A DNA stretch of 64,000 nucleotides from an uncultured Lachnospiraceae bacterium (GTDB lineage: Bacteria > Bacillota > Clostridia > Lachnospirales > Lachnospiraceae): the NCBI GenBank assembly GCA_947164865.1, contig CAMUYA010000006.1:1-64000 (forward strand), given 5' to 3'. The notes below the pieces were generated by a model, which worked only from the letters and a program-made list of their open reading frames with translations, did not search any database and had not been told where the DNA came from. Positions 17,878 through 26,268 of the stretch are shown one piece after another (within the stretch, counting starts at the first letter, position 1; every line of letters starts with the position of its first letter). The translations under genes and the position numbers were made by a program.

Positions 17878-20366
17878 AAAAACTCTTTCCCGGAATAAGA
17901 AAACCCATTCGTATTGATGAGGTAAGTGCTCTTATTCTTGCCTCGCTCCTTTCTGTGACGGCAATGTCATTATACGAAGAAAGAATTATCAGAAACCTTG
18001 CGATATGCATAATGCTCAGCTTTGTGACATTTCTTGTATGTGCATTTGTTAACAGAAAGCGGCTGGCAGGATTCTTTGCAATAACCGGATACCTTATCGG
18101 AAGCCTTATATTATTACGGACACTTATATCAAGAGGTGAGAGAAACAGCGGTGCTTATTTTTGGCAGTGGATGGTCAGCGGAGGAGATATATCCACGCTC
18201 GAAATAGAGGCAGGATCGGATACTTTTTTGAAGTATGCGATGTATTTCGCCGTTACACTTTTCTTTTGCATCACGGTTTACTATTTTACGGTAGCGCTGT
18301 ACAGAATAGGTTTCCTGACACTGGTCTCTCTTATTCCCTTTGTGCTTTATGCCAAGGTGACCGCTGAGGTAGAAAACAGATATCTTGTGATAGTGGTTCT
18401 GGCATCCGCATTGGTACATCTCATATGTGCAGGGAAGGAATCACCCATAAAGCTCAGGAAGAAAAAGGCCGGAAAGCCACAGACCAAAATAGACAGGATC
18501 ATGGAGGAAGATGCAGCGGCCTACGAAGAGACACTTGCTTCTATAAGTGAAGAAAGGCGTCTGGGGAGAAAGAGCAGCGAGATTCTTCCCGAGAGTAAAA
18601 TGAAAGGTAAGCTGTCATTTGCATTTGGCTTTGCGATCACGGCTGCAGCAGTGCTGATTATTTCCGCGGCGATCCCAAAGGCCGGGCATGCAAGGTATTA
18701 TGATAAATTTGAAGATATATTTCTGGGAGGAGATACCGATTCCGAGATAGCTGAAGGGTTTTCGGATCTTGCGGACTTTTCGGGCAATGCGGACAATTTC
18801 AGAGGAGGATCGAACAGAAGGTTATATATCGTAATAGGAGAAGGTGAAGTATATCTTAAGAGACAGAATTTTGATCTGTATGATTTTGAAAATGACAGAT
18901 GGTACTCACTTCCTGAGACTGAAAAAGAGGCAGATATTTCGGCTTTAATGGAGAAAAACAAACAGCTCTCTCTGGACAAGCTTTTGGATGCGATCCGTTT
19001 TGCTGATGAGACATCGCCGGGATTTGCGGAAAAATACGGAATAACTGTCAGAGATTCGTGGGAAGGCTTTGCGGACAGGGAGGTCCATTATACTATCGGT
19101 GCGCAGAATTTCGGCGCGGCATACTATCTTTCTGCATCTAGGATATCACACATATCGGTGCCGGAAGGCGAGGAGATATATGCAACCGATCAAGGTACTT
19201 TCTACAGGAAAACAGGAATACATGCGGACAATGCAGTATATGATATATATGCGTATAATGCACCGGAAGCGTTAAGAGAGTGGAAGAGCTATGGCTTCAT
19301 GAATATGAGCATGGAAGAGTCACTTGAAATGTTAAGGGGCGCGGAAGAGATACTTACGGAGGTGTATGAAAAGATCGGAGAGAGTGAAGTAAGTGATGCA
19401 GAAAACAGCCGGATAGAAGCCGGCAGTTATAGCGATACCGACATAATAGAAATGATCAGAATGCTTGAGTGTTTTAAGTATGACCTGACAAAGGCCGCTT
19501 ATTACGGAACTTTGACCGGTGCCGGAAATCAGACGATCCCTGATGCCATATCGGAGCTTGCAGATTCAATAACCGAGGGATGCGAATATGACTGGCAGAA
19601 AGCGGTTAATCTGGAAAAGTATTTCAGGGAGAATGATTTTCTTTATGATATAAGATACCGCGCCCCGGATGACAGCCCGGAGTACTTCCTTTTTGAAGGA
19701 AAGACGGGAACCTGCTCGGATTACGCATCCGCTTTTGTGCTGATGGCAAGGGCGGCAGGCCTGACCGTAAGATATGCGGAAGGTTTTGTTCCCGAGCCTT
19801 CATACGAAGGAATGTATCAGGTGGTTACCGAGTCGGATTCACACGCTTATGCGGAAGTGTTCATAGAAAACACCGGATGGCTTGTGTTTGATCCGACCGC
19901 GGGAGTAAGAAATGCTGAGCATAACGGGTTCTGGGACTTTCTGGGTGATATGGATGTGGATATGGGGCTGATAAGAATGCTTGCGGCCATTACAGTATCA
20001 CTTGCGGCAGCAGCGGTTATTATAAGATTTCTGATCCCGCTTTTCTCCGAAATGTTTTTCCGAATATCCCTTCATTTCGGAAAACCGGAAAAAGCTGTTG
20101 TCAGGGCTTATCTCAGGCTTCTGAAAAAAGCGCGCAGATCAGGACTTAAAGCCGAACCCACACCGAGAGAATTTGCAGGTATTCTTTATGAAAAAGGCTG
20201 TGACATAATACTATTCATAGATTATCTGGAGAAAACGGAATATGCCTGCCGAATCACTTCCGAGCCGGAAAACAACGCCCAAACCTATAAAAGGATCGTA
20301 ATCAAAAGTTATAAGAAAGCAGCAAAGGCAACAAGAAAAATCAGCAAGAAAAATCAGTCGCACTGA
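17874..20366 (+). CDS. Transglutaminase-like membrane protein (TgpA type)
   Basis: An 830-residue protein: several N-terminal membrane helices (about residues 15-185), a further one near 245-265, a large extracytoplasmic part with the transglutaminase core, a C-terminal membrane helix near 700-720 and a cytoplasmic tail. Catalytic residues are visible: Cys614 in 'GTCSDYAS', His657 in 'DSHAYAEVF' and Asp in 'VFDPTAG'. Third gene of the moxR operon, overlapping DUF58 by 4 nt. The substrate is unknown; an envelope protease or crosslinking role is inferred from the operon type. Confidence 0.86.
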   Translation: MKKLFPGIRKPIRIDEVSALILASLLSVTAMSLYEERIIRNLAICIMLSFVTFLVCAFVNRKRLAGFFAITGYLIGSLILLRTLISRGERNSGAYFWQWMVSGGDISTLEIEAGSDTFLKYAMYFAVTLFFCITVYYFTVALYRIGFLTLVSLIPFVLYAKVTAEVENRYLVIVVLASALVHLICAGKESPIKLRKKKAGKPQTKIDRIMEEDAAAYEETLASISEERRLGRKSSEILPESKMKGKLSFAFGFAITAAAVLIISAAIPKAGHARYYDKFEDIFLGGDTDSEIAEGFSDLADFSGNADNFRGGSNRRLYIVIGEGEVYLKRQNFDLYDFENDRWYSLPETEKEADISALMEKNKQLSLDKLLDAIRFADETSPGFAEKYGITVRDSWEGFADREVHYTIGAQNFGAAYYLSASRISHISVPEGEEIYATDQGTFYRKTGIHADNAVYDIYAYNAPEALREWKSYGFMNMSMEESLEMLRGAEEILTEVYEKIGESEVSDAENSRIEAGSYSDTDIIEMIRMLECFKYDLTKAAYYGTLTGAGNQTIPDAISELADSITEGCEYDWQKAVNLEKYFRENDFLYDIRYRAPDDSPEYFLFEGKTGTCSDYASAFVLMARAAGLTVRYAEGFVPEPSYEGMYQVVTESDSHAYAEVFIENTGWLVFDPTAGVRNAEHNGFWDFLGDMDVDMGLIRMLAAITVSLAAAAVIIRFLIPLFSEMFFRISLHFGKPEKAVVRAYLRLLKKARRSGLKAEPTPREFAGILYEKGCDIILFIDYLEKTEYACRITSEPENNAQTYKRIVIKSYKKAAKATRKISKKNQSH

Positions 20367-20511
20367 TCAAGATGAGAAAGGAGATATGAGCAGTCGTTGA
20401 AACTCATTTAGAAGCTCAGAAAACAAGTTTGAAGGCATGATAATGGCCGGTGATGAAAAGTGATCGGAAAGATATTTTACAAAAGAGCTATGCACCTGTA
20501 TAGGGCCTGAA

Positions 20512-20664
20512 AGGGATTACGAATCACCCGACGGAGAAAAGAGACATAGCAGACACTGGAACAGTGGTAGCGGAACGGGAAGGGTGCTGCTTTACAGGAA
20601 GATCGGCGAGGACAGGCTAAGGCTTATCGATGATATCAGGATCCTTTTTCAACTACCGGTTTAA
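20512..20664 (+). pseudogene. Fragment of a second tocopherol-cyclase-like gene
   Basis: This frame encodes 'DYESPDGEKRHSRHW' and continues 'GTGRVLLYRKIGEDRLRLI', closely matching the C-terminal region of the gene at 10863-11999. It ends at TAA 20662-20664. No start or upstream portion is present. The rest of 20367-20823 (457 nt) has only scattered stops and the promoter/ribosome-binding region of the next gene. Confidence 0.85.
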
Positions 20665-20823
20665 TGACAGATTATAACGCAGGATCTATACTGATAAAAG
20701 ATAGCAGACAATCGCAATATTTAGCCAGTGCAAAGCAAAAAAAAGCAAGTTATTCTCCGAGAATCGTATAGAATTATAAATATGATCGAAACAAAGAAGG
20801 TATTCTATACAGGAGGTTACAAG

Positions 20824-23649
20824 ATGCTAAGACAGACAAGAGTTGAAAACGGCGAAGTCCGCGGACTTCCCGGAAATAACCCGAGAATAACAGTTTATAA
20901 GGGCATACCCTTTGCAGCACCGCCGGTTGGGGAAAACAGATGGCGTGCTCCCCAGCCCGTAAAAGACTGGGAGGGAGTACTTGACGCATATAAATTTGGA
21001 CCCATCTCTGTCCAAGACACCCCGGGCCTCGGAGATGACATCTACTGCCGTGACTGGCACGTCGATCCCGAGATCCCGATGAGTGAGGACTGCCTGTATC
21101 TTAATGTGTGGACTCCCGCAAAAAAGACGGATGAAAAGCTTCCCGTACTTATCTGGTACTTTGGAGGCGGCTTCCAGTGGGGATACACCGCTGAGATGGA
21201 ATTTGACGGAGAGCAGCTTGCAAAGCGCGGAATAATCGTTGTAAGCGTAAATTACAGGCTACAGCTTTTCGGCTTTCTCTCACATCCCGAGATCACAGCG
21301 GAAGCCCCGGATGCACCTGCAAACTTCGGTCTTCTCGACCAGAAGGCAGGCCTTGAATGGGTATACAGAAATATCGCCGCATTCGGCGGAGACCCCGATC
21401 GTATCACCATCATGGGACAGTCTGCGGGCGGTGCGAGTGTAATGCATCAATTCACTCACGAAGCAAACTTTGACAAGATCAAAGGTGCGATAATCGTCAG
21501 CGGAATGATCCGCCACCCCGAAGAGGATTCGGATATTTTCAAGCCTCTTAATCTTGAGAAGGCTGAGAAAAAGGGAGAGGACTTCTTCGCATTCGCAGGC
21601 ATCAAGAACCTCGAGGAAGCAAGAAAGATCGATGCTCTCACACTCCGTGCAAAATACGCAGAGTACGCCGCAGACCATCAGAGAATGTTCCCGATAAATG
21701 ACGGAAAATTCTGTGATCAGGATCCCATCGAAAAGATAGCTGCCGGAAGATGCGCAAAAGCTCCCATTATTTCCGGAAACACCTCTGACGAATTTGCCAT
21801 CGCGGGTAAGAGCGTCGTTGAGATGAGCGTAAAATCAACATTCCTCGATGCTTCCAAGAACGGACAGAAATATTACTATTACAGATTTGATCCCGATATT
21901 CCCGGATGGGATCACCCCGGAACCTTCCACTCGGTTGACCTCTGGTTCTGGTTTGAGACACTGGGAAAATGCTGGAGACCTTTCGAGGGAAGACATTTCG
22001 ATCTCGCAAGACAGATGGCTGATATGGTCGCTAATTTCGTCAAGACATCCGATCCTAACGGAAACGGATATGACGGAAGACCTCTTCCCGTGTGGGAGCC
22101 CTACACAGCTGAAGAAAAAAATGAAATGGTATTTGACGGACGCGGAGCGGTTCCCGGAAAAGAAGGCGGAATACGCCTCGGCATGACCGGAAAGAAGCAG
22201 GCTGTAAATCCATATCTTCCTTCATGGGAATATGTTCCGGACGGAGAACCTTATGTATTCGGAAACAGGGTTTATGTATACGGATCGCATGATCTCTACG
22301 ATGGTGAGACCTTCTGCATGGGTGATTATGTGTGCTGGTCCGCTCCCCTTGATGATCTCGGAAACTGGCATTATGAAGGCATCATTTATCCCAAGACAGC
22401 CGATCCTTTAAACAAGGATGGCCACATGTGCCTATATGCTCCCGATGTGACAGTCGGCCCTGACGGAAAATATTATCTTTATTATGTTCTCGATAAAGTA
22501 AACATTGTCTCAGTAGCAGTGAGCGATAAGCCTGCAGGACCTTTTGAGTTCTACGGATATGTTCACTATGCTGACGGAACAAAACTCGGCGACAGAAAGA
22601 CCGCAGGCGATGGCTCAGCGGCTGAAAACGGAGCGGATTTTGTTTTCGGAATGAAAGTGAAAAACGATGAGCCCCAGTTTGATCCCGGCGTACTCACAGA
22701 GGGAGATAAGACTTATCTCTACACCGGATTTGCGGGACACGGCGATAAAGGAAGACACGGTGCAATGTATACGGTGCTCGGTCCCGACATGCTCACCATT
22801 ATTGAGGAGCCAACATTTGTGGCACCCGGCGATATGTACAGCAAGGGAACCGGATTTGAAGGACATGCCTTCTTCGAAGCTCCTTCGATCAGAAAGAAAG
22901 GCGATACATACTACTTCGTTTACTCTTCGGAAGTTATGCACGAGCTCTGCTATGCAACCTCTAAGAGCCCCGCAGGGCCTTTTGAATACGGCGGAGTGCT
23001 TGTAAGCAACTGCGATAAGGGAATCGATTCCTACAAGCCTGCGGACATGGCGATGGCTTATGGCGGAAACAATCATGGCAGCATGATCGAGATAAACGGC
23101 GAGTGGTACATCTTCTATCACCGCCAGACCAACAACACATGGTTCTCGCGTCAGGTATGTGCAGAGAAGCTTTCATTCGACGATGCCGGTAAGGTGATCC
23201 AGGCAGAGATCACATCCTGCGGACTTAACGGTGCTCCTCTTTCCGATGAAGGCGAATATCCCACATATATCGTCTGCAATCTTTTCAACAAGAAGCATTC
23301 ACCTTACGTTGAAGGAGATGCTCCCGAAGTTGTTCAGGAAGGCGGCGACGGTGATCCGAACATCGGGTACATCAAGCAGCTCGGTGACGGATGCACCGCA
23401 GGGTTTAAATACTTTGATCTTAAAAACGTGACCGGTATAAAGATCAAGACTCGCGGCTACTTTAACGGGAAAGTTGAATTCCGCACCAAATGGGACGGCG
23501 AAGTGATCGGTGAAGCAAAGATGGATGGCACAAATGCCTGGACCGAAAGAGTCGCAACCTTTGCTCCTATAAGCGGTGTGAACGCACTTTACATCACATT
23601 TGTCGGTGGCGGAACATGCAGCATGAAGAGCTTTGAGTTCTTACATTAG
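20824..23649 (+). CDS. Bifunctional carboxylesterase-GH43 glycosidase
   Basis: A 941-residue fusion. Residues 1-455 are a type B carboxylesterase: oxyanion loop 'FGGGF', nucleophile Ser200 in 'GQSAGG', a Glu near 323 in 'SDEFA' and His369 in 'FHSVDLW'. From about residue 458 a GH43 five-bladed propeller starts ('PDGEPYVFGNRVYVYGSHD'), with 'LYAPDVTVGPDGKYYLYY' and the likely acid Glu in 'FFEAPSIRKKGDTYYF'. The last 130 residues look like a CBM6-type beta sandwich. The ATG at 20824 has AGGAGG 7 nt upstream; a longer frame from 20728 lacks this. No signal peptide, so it probably acts on imported acylated xylo- or arabino-oligosaccharides. Substrates are inferred. Confidence 0.87.
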   Translation: MLRQTRVENGEVRGLPGNNPRITVYKGIPFAAPPVGENRWRAPQPVKDWEGVLDAYKFGPISVQDTPGLGDDIYCRDWHVDPEIPMSEDCLYLNVWTPAKKTDEKLPVLIWYFGGGFQWGYTAEMEFDGEQLAKRGIIVVSVNYRLQLFGFLSHPEITAEAPDAPANFGLLDQKAGLEWVYRNIAAFGGDPDRITIMGQSAGGASVMHQFTHEANFDKIKGAIIVSGMIRHPEEDSDIFKPLNLEKAEKKGEDFFAFAGIKNLEEARKIDALTLRAKYAEYAADHQRMFPINDGKFCDQDPIEKIAAGRCAKAPIISGNTSDEFAIAGKSVVEMSVKSTFLDASKNGQKYYYYRFDPDIPGWDHPGTFHSVDLWFWFETLGKCWRPFEGRHFDLARQMADMVANFVKTSDPNGNGYDGRPLPVWEPYTAEEKNEMVFDGRGAVPGKEGGIRLGMTGKKQAVNPYLPSWEYVPDGEPYVFGNRVYVYGSHDLYDGETFCMGDYVCWSAPLDDLGNWHYEGIIYPKTADPLNKDGHMCLYAPDVTVGPDGKYYLYYVLDKVNIVSVAVSDKPAGPFEFYGYVHYADGTKLGDRKTAGDGSAAENGADFVFGMKVKNDEPQFDPGVLTEGDKTYLYTGFAGHGDKGRHGAMYTVLGPDMLTIIEEPTFVAPGDMYSKGTGFEGHAFFEAPSIRKKGDTYYFVYSSEVMHELCYATSKSPAGPFEYGGVLVSNCDKGIDSYKPADMAMAYGGNNHGSMIEINGEWYIFYHRQTNNTWFSRQVCAEKLSFDDAGKVIQAEITSCGLNGAPLSDEGEYPTYIVCNLFNKKHSPYVEGDAPEVVQEGGDGDPNIGYIKQLGDGCTAGFKYFDLKNVTGIKIKTRGYFNGKVEFRTKWDGEVIGEAKMDGTNAWTERVATFAPISGVNALYITFVGGGTCSMKSFEFLH

Positions 23650-23687
23650 ATCCACACTTTTTTATCATTAATAGACACTTATTCAAT

Positions 23688-23733
23688 AGGCATATATATT
23701 CTCTCATATTGTGAGGATGTATATGCCTTTTTC
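23688..23733 (+). terminator. Intrinsic terminator after the esterase-GH43 gene
   Basis: A 16-bp stem (AGGCATATATATTCTC with GAGGATGTATATGCCT, two G-U pairs), 9-nt loop and a TTTTT tail. Confidence 0.88.
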
Positions 23734-23817
23734 TAACTCTATTCAGTATTACAACAACCCATTTAAGACATAATAAAACGAGGACTAACGTCGTGAAAAT
23801 CGAGCATTAGCCCCCGT

Positions 23818-23949
23818 TTACTTTATCTCCTGATCAAGATTTGAAAATATTGGTGAGTCAAAGAAATCTTTTAATGAAATGTCCAAGCCGTCGCAGAACT
23901 TTTTTATGGTAATGATCGACAGATCATGACGACGAGTATAGATTAAACG
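23818..23949 (-). pseudogene. C-terminal fragment of an XRE-type HTH regulator
   Basis: On the minus strand a short frame reads 'RRHDLSIITIKKFCDGLDI' and then 'SLKDFFDSPIFSNLDQEIK' before a stop at 23818. This matches the end of the helix-turn-helix and the typical tail of small Clostridial XRE regulators. A TGA immediately upstream and the lack of a recognition helix or start show that it is a remnant. Confidence 0.7.
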
Positions 23950-23992
23950 TCAAAATATTTAGGAATCATATTATCATTTGTAAAAAACGCTG

Positions 23993-24075
23993 AAAAAAGC
24001 ATCTGTTTTGCTGAAATAACATCTGTATTCGTCAAATTGACGAAAGATGGAATTCAGTAAAATAGATGCTTTTTG
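23993..24075. repeat. Long imperfect hairpin (81 nt)
   Basis: AAAAAGCATCTGTTTTGCTGAA pairs with TTCAGTAAAATAGATGCTTTTT with only two wobble positions. An inner CATCT/AGATG pair and TTCGTCAA/TTGACGAA continue the stem almost to the centre. A-tract and T-tract ends on both strands fit a bidirectional terminator or a small inverted-repeat element. No coding sequence. Confidence 0.7.
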
Positions 24076-24090
24076 TGTTGAAAAAGTATA

Positions 24091-24108
24091 ATTGTGAAAT
24101 TTCACAAT
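24091..24108. promoter_or_regulatory. 18-bp perfect palindrome, possible operator
   Basis: ATTGTGAAATTTCACAAT is perfectly palindromic and lies about 40 nt upstream of the -35 of the toxin-like gene. It resembles CRP/FNR- or Rex-type sites, but the spacing matches neither exactly. The regulator is unknown. Confidence 0.45.
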
Positions 24109-24146
24109 GTATTCTTATTGTGCAACTTTTTTTACTCGAAAACCTA

Positions 24147-24175
24147 TTGAATTGGCTTGGCCTATTTGATATATT
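24147..24175 (+). promoter_or_regulatory. Promoter of the small toxin-like gene
   Basis: TTGAAT (24147-24152), 17-nt spacer, TATATT (24170-24175). The predicted transcript starts near 24182 at GGGAAAGCCACGAG, exactly the sequence complementary to the 3' arm at 24424-24435. Confidence 0.65.
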
Positions 24176-24261
24176 GCCCTTGGGAAAGCCACGAGGCAAC
24201 GGCGGCTGATCTCACATTCTGACGAAAGGAGGTAAAATCCAATCGAAAGGAGGTGAGACAT

Positions 24262-24393
24262 ATGGAGATTATCGGACTCATCCTACGGGGGATTTCGGTG
24301 CTTCTGTCTCTGATTAGACTTGTGTACGAAGTATGCAGGGATAAAAAGAGAGCCGCCACTGGCATCAACAGTGACGGCGGTGCTACGAAGTAG
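24262..24393 (+). CDS. Small hydrophobic peptide, candidate type I toxin
   Basis: A 43-residue frame beginning 'MEIIGLILRGISVLLSLIRL', followed by a charged tail ('CRDKKRAATG'). It forms one predicted membrane helix, as in TxpA/BsrG/Fst-type toxins. Translation signals are very strong: AAAGGAGGTGA sits 5 nt before the ATG, and a second AAAGGAGGT lies 21 nt further upstream without a start. The 5' end of the predicted mRNA (24184-24214) can pair with its 3' region (24410-24435), and TCTCAC (24210-24215) can alternatively pair with GTGAGA next to the start. A convergent antisense RNA overlaps its 3' part. Toxin function is inferred; I recognise no named family. Confidence 0.68.
   Translation: MEIIGLILRGISVLLSLIRLVYEVCRDKKRAATGINSDGGATK
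24340..24378 (-). terminator. Intrinsic terminator of the antisense RNA
   Basis: Minus-strand arms GCCGTCACTG and CAGTGGCGGC form ten pairs (one wobble) around a 7-nt loop, followed by TCTCTTTTTAT. The hairpin is encoded inside the toxin-like reading frame. Confidence 0.65.
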
Positions 24394-24438
24394 CATAAAA
24401 ATCACATTTTGAGGTCAGCCGCTCTCGTGGCTTTCTTC
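24340..24438 (-). ncRNA. Candidate antisense RNA antitoxin, about 100 nt
   Basis: On the minus strand a promoter (TTGAAA 24469-24474, 17-nt spacer, TAGATT 24446-24451) points into the 3' half of the toxin-like gene. Transcription from about 24438 would cover the 3' pairing arm and the last third of the coding region. It would end at a 10-bp hairpin (24352-24378) followed on that strand by TCTCTTTTTAT. It is fully complementary to the toxin mRNA over its length. Predicted from sequence only. Confidence 0.55.
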
Positions 24439-24445
24439 AATTAAT

Positions 24446-24474
24446 AATCTATCACATCTATACCTTTTTTTCAA
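24446..24474 (-). promoter_or_regulatory. Promoter of the antisense RNA
   Basis: Minus-strand TTGAAA (24469-24474) and TAGATT (24446-24451) with a 17-nt spacer. Confidence 0.5.
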
Positions 24475-24530
24475 GATTAATCAACCATTTAAACGCAAAT
24501 ATTGGGCAGACAATGAGCAAATAGGGCATA

Positions 24531-24554
24531 GCGGCATACAGGTGCCGCTTTTAT
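24531..24554 (+). terminator. Small terminator hairpin just before the GH43 lipoprotein gene
   Basis: GCGGCA-TACAGG-TGCCGC followed by TTTTAT. It probably ends the toxin-like transcript. It lies only about 10 nt before the next start codon. Confidence 0.6.
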
Positions 24555-24564
24555 AATTTATGCT

Positions 24565-26172
24565 ATGAGAAACCATATAAAAAAACTGATTGCCTGTTTT
24601 GCCGTACTGCTGTCGGGATCATTGATCGCAGCATGCGCCAGAGGAACGGGTAGTCTGAAAGAAAACGGATCAAAAGAAGATCAAAGCGAGAAAAAGGAAG
24701 GTACAGGAATGGACGTGATTAAAAAGATGTTCGACGGGATCAAACTGAGCGATGTAATTAAGCCTCTCACCGATCACAATCCGCTGATGGTGCAGCGCTT
24801 CGGAGCTGATCCTTATGCGCTTGTTTACGACGGAAGAGTGTATATTTACATGACAGGCGACGACATCATGTATAACGAGGACGGAAGCGTTAAGGAGAAT
24901 AATTACTCAAATATTTATACTCTGAATGTTATTTCATCCGCAGATCTTGTAAACTGGACGGACCACGGATCGGTTTATGCCGCTTCGTCTAAGGGGCAGG
25001 CTACATGGGGTTCCAACTCCTGGGCTCCCGCGGCTGCATATAAAAACATTGACGGAAAGGACAAATTCTTCCTTTACTTCGCAAACAGCGGAAACGGCAT
25101 AGCAGTGCTTACTGCAGATACCCCCTACGGACCTTTTACTGATCCCATAGGTGGGCCGCTCATTTCCCGTCAGACTCCTACCTGCGCAGAGGTTGCATGG
25201 CTCTTTGACCCTGCAGTGCTGATGGATGATGACGGAAATGCATACATCTATTTCGGCGGTGGAATTCCCAAGCCTGAAATGGCAGCAAATCCGGGAACCG
25301 CACGTGTGGCAAAGCTCGGCGCTGACATGATAAGCCTCGACGGAGATCCCATTCCCATCGAGAATGTGGCTTATCTTTTCGAGGACTCCGGGATCAATAA
25401 GATTAATGGAACCTATTATTATTCATACTGTTCCAATTTCAGCATGACTCCCGAGGCGGAAAAGGAGCTGGGTTACCGCAACGGCGAGATCGTTACAATG
25501 AAGTCGGATAGTCCCATGGGACCTTTCGAGCCTGCAAATCCCGTGCTTGCAAACCCCGAGCATTTCTTCGGGCGCGGCGGAAACAATCATCATTGCATGT
25601 TTGAGTTTAACGGTCAGTGGTATATCGCCTATCACTCAAGAATCCTGGAGGAAGGCCTTAAGATGGAAGGCGGCGGATACCGAAGCACAAATATCGACTT
25701 TATAAAGTTTGATGAAAACGGTGCACCCACCACTTCCGTGGGAACCAGAGCAGGCGTGCCTCAGGTGGGTAATCTTAACCCTTACGAGACCGTGCAGGCT
25801 GTAACACTTGGGAACGCATCCGGAATAGAGACGGTGCAGTTCGGTGAGGTGGCAGAAAAGTACGGCTCCGGTGATATGATCTTAACCGGCATTCATGACG
25901 GCAGCTGGACATGCGTATACGGGGCGGATTTCGGATTGCAGGCAGCTAAAGAGATCACCATAAGCCTTCGCGGAAGCGGTTCCGGTGCCATCAGGGTGAG
26001 CGTAGATTATCCGGGCTCAAATGCTGTGGCATATATTCCCGTGAATGCTCCCGGAGCGGAGTTTACGGAAGTGACCGTGAAGCTCGATCAGGAGATCACC
26101 GGAGTTCATAATGTATTCTTCACCTACGCGGGCGAGAGATATGAAATTAAAGAGTGGAAGTTTGGCAGATAA
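24565..26172 (+). CDS. GH43 family lipoprotein with C-terminal CBM6-like domain
   Basis: 535 residues. Signal peptide with lipobox 'LIAAC' (Cys near residue 24), then a charged linker. A GH43 propeller (about residues 70-400) has 'FGADPYALVYDGRVYIYMTGDD' as the likely catalytic-base region, 'WAPAAAY', 'WLFDPAVLMDDDGNAYIYFGGG' and 'YLFEDSGINKINGTYYYSY'. This pattern resembles arabinoxylan arabinofuranohydrolases. The C-terminal 120 residues look like CBM6. It likely acts on the outer surface on arabinoxylan-type chains, complementing the cytoplasmic esterase-GH43. Odd: no ribosome binding site, a TATAAT 7 nt upstream of the ATG and a terminator just before it, so the mRNA may be leaderless. 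Confidence 0.86.
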   Translation: MRNHIKKLIACFAVLLSGSLIAACARGTGSLKENGSKEDQSEKKEGTGMDVIKKMFDGIKLSDVIKPLTDHNPLMVQRFGADPYALVYDGRVYIYMTGDDIMYNEDGSVKENNYSNIYTLNVISSADLVNWTDHGSVYAASSKGQATWGSNSWAPAAAYKNIDGKDKFFLYFANSGNGIAVLTADTPYGPFTDPIGGPLISRQTPTCAEVAWLFDPAVLMDDDGNAYIYFGGGIPKPEMAANPGTARVAKLGADMISLDGDPIPIENVAYLFEDSGINKINGTYYYSYCSNFSMTPEAEKELGYRNGEIVTMKSDSPMGPFEPANPVLANPEHFFGRGGNNHHCMFEFNGQWYIAYHSRILEEGLKMEGGGYRSTNIDFIKFDENGAPTTSVGTRAGVPQVGNLNPYETVQAVTLGNASGIETVQFGEVAEKYGSGDMILTGIHDGSWTCVYGADFGLQAAKEITISLRGSGSGAIRVSVDYPGSNAVAYIPVNAPGAEFTEVTVKLDQEITGVHNVFFTYAGERYEIKEWKFGR

Positions 26173-26268
26173 TTTCATATAATAATGATATGATATTTGG
26201 AAGAAAGCCCAAGGTCCGAACTGAACCTGCAAAGGTAAGTTTGCCGGGGTTAAGGTAAGAGTCTGATT

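Noticed and set aside
24091..24108. Palindrome as a Rex or CRP site
   Set aside because: The half-sites are 2 nt closer than in Rex or CRP operators, so I report only an unassigned palindrome.
24162..24368. 68-codon minus-strand frame across the toxin-like region
   Set aside because: No ribosome binding site; it mirrors the plus-strand toxin-like frame and the antisense terminator, and its sequence looks like an antisense translation.
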